The notes under the pieces: model-generated | The model's database searches: none | Seen by the model: the letters and a program-made list of their open reading frames with translations, nothing else | What the model was told of the DNA's origin: nothing | Assembly (NCBI GenBank): GCA_039707465.1 | Contig: CM077643.1 | Location: 323,211,919-323,275,918 of the forward strand | DNA from: Rhabdophis nuchalis | Lineage: Eukaryota; Chordata; Lepidosauria; Squamata; Natricidae | Direction of reading: 5' to 3' | DNA: 64,000 bases | Translations under genes and position numbers: made by a program | Part shown: positions 59,401 through 64,000 of the stretch, piece by piece | How positions within the stretch are numbered: position 1 is the first letter of the stretch | Layout: the number at the start of each line of letters is the position of its first letter

Positions 59401-61672
59401 AGCTCCTCGGTGGGTGACAATAGTCTGCGCTTCAGCCGCCTCATCGTCCACCGGAAGCTGCTGGTAGGCCTGCGCCATATCCAGTTTTGCGAAAATGCAA
59501 CCCTGTCCCAAGGAGTGTAACAGGTGTTGCACCACCGGAACCGGATATGGGTTCGCCTGAAGCCCGCGGTTGATCGTCGACTTGTAATCGGCGCAGATGC
59601 GTATGGAACCGTCGGGCTTGATGGGAACTACGATGGGGGTCTCCCACTTCGCCTGGTCGACCGGCTCCAGTACGCCCTGCGCCACTAGACGATCAAGTTC
59701 CGCGTCAACCCTCGGCTTCAGTGCGAAAGGCAGCCTGCGGGCCTTGAGCCGAATTGGAGCAACCTGGGGGTCTAGGTTAAGGGAAACCGGGGAACCCCTG
59801 TAAGTGCCCAAAGTGCCGTCGAAAACGTCGGGGAAGTCCGCCAGGACCGCATCCACCGGCGAGGCAGTTGGCACCCGGTGCACACGCTGGACCGAGAGAC
59901 CCAGGGCAGCGAACCAGTCTAAACCTATAAGGGCGGTCAGGGGGCGCTTGACGACCAGAATGGGCAGGAACCCGATGAAACGACCATAGCGGACGTGGGC
60001 ACGGAGTTGGCCCAGCACGTCGATAGGGTTGCCCTGGTAGTCCCTCAACAGAGTCTCGGGCTGTGTCAAATCAGCAAGCCTAATGGCAGGGCAAAGGCGG
60101 GCCAACTGTGGCCAGGAAACAAGGGACCGAGACGAGCCCGAGTCGACCTCCATGGTAATAGACCTGCCATTTATAAAAAGGGACGTGGAAATGCGCCTAC
60201 GGTCATCCGTCGGAAGCGGAATGGAGTCCTGGAGCTCCGTCGCGGCGAAACAGTCGGCCTCAGGCTGCAGCCTGCGGGACGAGCGGCGTTGACCGTAGTT
60301 ACGGGAAGGCGCAGATATTGTCGCGTCATGAGCTGGCGGGGGGGCCAGGGCTGGAAGGTTGGCTCTGCAGACGTGGGCGATGTGGCCCTTGCGGTCGCAT
60401 CGTCGGCAAATAGTAGCCCGGAAGGGGCAGTCGTTCCTCACATCGTCGCACCCGATGTAAGTCGTGGGTGGCCGGCGAGATGGTTGGGCTCTGGCGCGGC
60501 TCCGGCCCGTAGCTTGGATGCGCGCCACCTGGTCATAGGCCTCGAAGTCCTCCGACGGGTCGAGGGGGGCGTAGTCATCGACCCGGCAGGCCCGCAGGGC
60601 GGGCAACGGCATTGCCGGCTGGCCGGGGCCTAAATCAAAAGAGGCGGCCTCGGCCAACTCGGCGCCCCTGACCTCTTCCACAGCCTGATCCAAGGTGATG
60701 TCCGAGCGGGCCATCAGCCGACGCCTGAGCTTCACGTCCTTTAGCCCGCAGACGAATTGTTCGACCAACGATTCGTCGAGGTACGGGGCGGCGAATTCGC
60801 ACAAGATGGCCGCGGTTCTCAGGGCCTGCAAGAAATCCGCCGCTGACTGTGTGGGCAGCTGGCGGCATTGCCGGAACGCAAACCGTCGAGAAATCCGCGA
60901 GGGTGCGGGGGCGAAGTGGGCCTTCAAACGGGCCTGCAGCGTGTCCCATGCCAAGGTATGGACCGGTGCAGGCGCGGCAATATTCCGCTCTACGGCGAAA
61001 ACTGTGCGGCCTCCACAGCCCAGGAAGAGCCCCAGTCGACGCTCCGGGGTGAGTTCTCCGTGGTCGCCCGCGAGGAGGAAGCACTCGAATCGAGCGAGAA
61101 AGGCTTCCCACGATTCTTGCGACGCGTCATAGGGGGCGAAAGGCGGCAAGGTGGCCATTGTGCGCGGCGACAGGCCAGTAAGCTCACTGGAGAAATAGCG
61201 AGGCCGTAGGGTAGTCAGACAGAGAGACTCTTCAGTCCGCAGCGAGAAGAGCTTCGTTCCGTGTAATCAGTACCGGCCCCAGTCCTTCGTCGCCAGTGTT
61301 AGATTCTCTGCTGAGAGAGAGTGAGTCCAGACCGGTAAGATTAAAAGCTCTTTATTCGAAACAGCAACGGTTGCTTACAAAAGTGACTAGTTAAAAAGGT
61401 GGGGGCCTTCTGCCCTACAGCTCCTTTTATGGCTAGCTGCTAGGCAGCCGGCCAATCAGTGCGTCAGCCGCCCTCAGCCACAGCCAACCGCGCCTAAGCC
61501 AATCAGACGGCTGGCTGTTGCCGGGGCTTATTTGAATACCCGTCAGGATGCAACAGCATGGTTTTGTGTGCTGCCTGCATCCCATGGATGGGGCTTCACC
61601 TATTTGCGTGGCTCAGTTTCTGGCATGCCACGGCCCGGTGCCAATCCAGGGATCAGGGCTTGGGAACCCCTC
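56405..61672. mobile_element. hAT element split by the Ty3/gypsy insertion
   Basis: The left part (56405-56480) starts CAGTGGCCCCCAGCC and the right part (61561-61672) ends TTGGGAACCCCTC. The flanks CTCTAGTA and CTCTTATA match 6 of 8. Removing the retrotransposon leaves a ~188-bp element of the 11094 family. Confidence 0.65.
56481..61555 (-). mobile_element. Complete Ty3/gypsy LTR retrotransposon (mag-like)
   Basis: A 5075-bp element on the minus strand, bounded by 259-bp LTRs and a perfect 5-bp target duplication GCATG (56476-56480 and 61556-61560). The minus-strand order is 5' LTR, primer site, gag-pol in one frame, polypurine tract, 3' LTR. Pol order PR-RT-RH-IN places it in Metaviridae. 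The single-frame gag-pol and gag style resemble the mag lineage. The LTRs differ at three positions that I can see, so the insertion is fairly recent. Confidence 0.95.
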
Positions 61673-61683
61673 CTCTTATAGTC

Positions 61684-61714
<31 letters not shown>

Positions 61715-62668
61715 TATTAGCTATACCCGGCCACGCGTTGCTGTGGCCCAGTCTGGTTAAATGGCCAACCAATCTGTGTATAGATCTACACCTGCACACA
61801 TACACCCAACCACCATATAAGCCCCAACCTACCTACCTACTGTATTTTTCTCTCTCTCTCTATCTATCCCTCTACCTACCTACCTACTGTATTTCTTTCT
61901 TTCTCCCTCTACCTACCTACCTACCTACCTACCTATTGTATTTCCCCCTCTCTATCCCTCTACCTACCTACCTACATACCTACCTACTATATTTCTCCCT
62001 CTCTATCTATCCCCCTATCTACCTACCTGCCTACCTACTGTATTTCTCCCTCTCTGTCTATCCCTCTACCTACCTACCTACTGTATTTCTTTCTTTTTCC
62101 CTCTATCTACCTACCTACCTACTGTATTTCCCCCCCTCTATCCCTCTACCTACCTACCTACTGTATTTCCCTCCCCTATCCCTCTACATACCTACCTACT
62201 GTATTTCTCCCTCTCTCTATCCCTCTACCTACCTACCTACTGTATTTCTTTCTTTTTCCCTCTATCTACCTACCTACCTACTGTATTCCCCCCCTCTATC
62301 CCTCTACCTACCTACCTACCGTATTTCTCGCTATCTATACACCTACCTACCTACCGTATTTCTCCCTCTCTGTCTATCCCTCTACTTACCTACCTATTGT
62401 ATTTCTTGCTTTCTCCCTCCACCTACCTACCTACTGTATTTCTCCCTCTCTATCTATCCCCCTATCCACCTACCTGCCTACCTACTGTATTTCTCCCTCT
62501 CTGTCTATCCCTCTACCTACCTATCTACTGTATTTCTCCCTATCTATCTATCCATCCCCCTACCTATGTACCTACCTACCTACCTACCTACCTTCTATAT
62601 TTCTTCCTTTCTCCCTCTACCTACCTACCTACCTACCTACCTACCTACCTACCTACCTACCTACTGTC

Positions 62669-62728
<60 letters not shown>

Positions 62729-62730
62729 TG

Positions 62731-62798
<68 letters not shown>

Positions 62799-64000
62799 CA
62801 CCTACCTACCTACCTACCTACCTACCTACATACATACATACATACATACATACCTACCTTATTTCTGCCTCTCTATCTATCCCTTGGGGGTCATCTAGTC
62901 CAACTCCCTGCTAGGCAGGAAGCCCTATACCCATGATGGCGAACCTATGGCACGGGTGCCACAGGTGGCACACGGAACCATTTCTTAGGCCACTCGAGGC
63001 ATTGCCCTGTCAGCTTCAGTTTGTATGTGTGCCCTGGCCAACTGATTTAGGCCTTCTTTTGAGGCCATTTTTTGCCCTCTGGAGGTGGAGGAAGGCTGTT
63101 TTCACCCTCCCCAGGCTCCTATAAACCCTCTGGAGCCTGGGGATGACGTAAAAAGCATGCCAAATGCAGGGGGTCATGCACATAGCATTATGGATGTGGC
63201 ACACCTGTGCACATCGCCCCTGCACTCCCCCTGCTATTGGCACGTGAGCCAAAAAAGGTTAGCCATCACTGCCCTATACCATTTCAGACTAATGGCTATC
63301 CAACATCTTCTTGAAGACTTCCAGTGTTGGGGCATTCACAACTTCTGGAGGCAAGTTGTTCCACTGATTAATTGTTCTAACTGTCAGGAAATTTCTCCTC
63401 AGTTCTAAGTTGCTTCTCTCCTTGATTAGTTTCCACCCATTACTTCTTGTCCTGCCCTCAGGTGCCTTGGAGAATAGCTTGACTCCCTCTTCTTTGTGGC
63501 AACCCCTGAGATATTGGAAGGCTGCTATCCTGTCTCCCCTAGTCCCTCTTTTATTAAACTGTATTTCTCCCTGTCTCTCTATTCCCCTATCTACCTACCT
63601 ACTGTAATACAATAGCAGAGTTGGAAGGGACATTGGAGGTCATCTAGTCCAACCCCGCTGCTCAAGCAGGAGACCCTATGCCGTTTCAGACAAATGGTTT
63701 TCCAGTCTCTTCTCTGTTCAGTGTTGGGGCATCCATAACTTCTGGTGGCAAGATGTTCCACTGGTTAATAGTTCTCACTGCCAGGAAATTTACCCTCAGT
63801 TCTAGGTTGCTTCTCTCCTTGATTAGTTTCCACCCATTGCTTCTTGTTCTGCCCTCAGGTGCCTTGGTGAATAGCTTGACTCCCTCTTCTTTGGGGCAAC
63901 CCCTGAGATATTGGAAGGCTGCTATCATGTCTTCCCTAGTTCTTCTTTTCATTAAACTGTATTTGCTGTCAGATGGGTGATTCTTTGTTACAGTTTGGTT

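Overview
The window is non-coding-rich vertebrate nuclear DNA, most probably from a squamate reptile (snake or lizard). Two Bov-B (RTE-clade) LINE fragments, several tRNA-headed squamate-type SINEs, CR1 and L2-like LINE 3' ends, many small hAT foldback elements and long ATAG/AAT/GAAA microsatellites support this. Species cannot be read from the sequence. Nearly every long open frame is either a transposon or a simple-repeat translation.

Layout. 1-5 kb: one TA-flanked DNA transposon, an L2-like LINE with its reverse transcriptase YADD box, and a foldback hAT element. 5-13.4 kb: the 3' end of a plus-strand spliced host gene that I cannot name. Its exons are 7542-7650, 8636-8773, 12198-12255 and 13137-~13395, with a poly(A) signal at 13368; a further upstream exon at 5069 is possible. 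Its introns hold a solo LTR nested in a hAT element, a SINE broken by a hAT hairpin, and a 1.2 kb hAT element full of (GA)n. 13.4-26 kb: nested TA-type transposons, nested hAT elements, SINEs and L2 tails flanked by microsatellites, separated by a repeat-poor island (18.3-20.9 kb).

26.2-29.1 kb is the most unusual part. A 347-bp unit is present as a 1.8-copy tandem. On the minus strand it joins a tRNA-Ala-like Pol III head to a complete hammerhead ribozyme core. It abuts a Penelope-like element fragment with an intact GIY-YIG endonuclease frame, an inverted Penelope terminal region with a CCAAT array and a second hammerhead-like motif, and a 200-bp palindrome. The layout resembles a SINE-like retrozyme lying beside its possible mobiliser. 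A related inverted dimer without the ribozyme lies at 51.26-51.76 kb.

29-56 kb: L2, CR1 and Bov-B fragments, eight-base-flanked hAT elements (one 1.4 kb with a 100-bp-arm inverted repeat), a 0.43-kb direct duplication (33.6 and 39.2 kb) in which one copy has an L2 insertion and the other is an empty site, and several repeat-poor stretches. 56.4-61.7 kb: a complete Ty3/gypsy (mag-like) retrotransposon on the minus strand. It has 259-bp LTRs, a 5-bp GCATG target duplication and one 1461-codon gag-pol frame whose reverse transcriptase active site reads YFED instead of YxDD. It sits inside an older hAT element. 61.7-64 kb: a compound CCTA/TCTC minisatellite and CR1 fragments, one interrupted by a hAT element.
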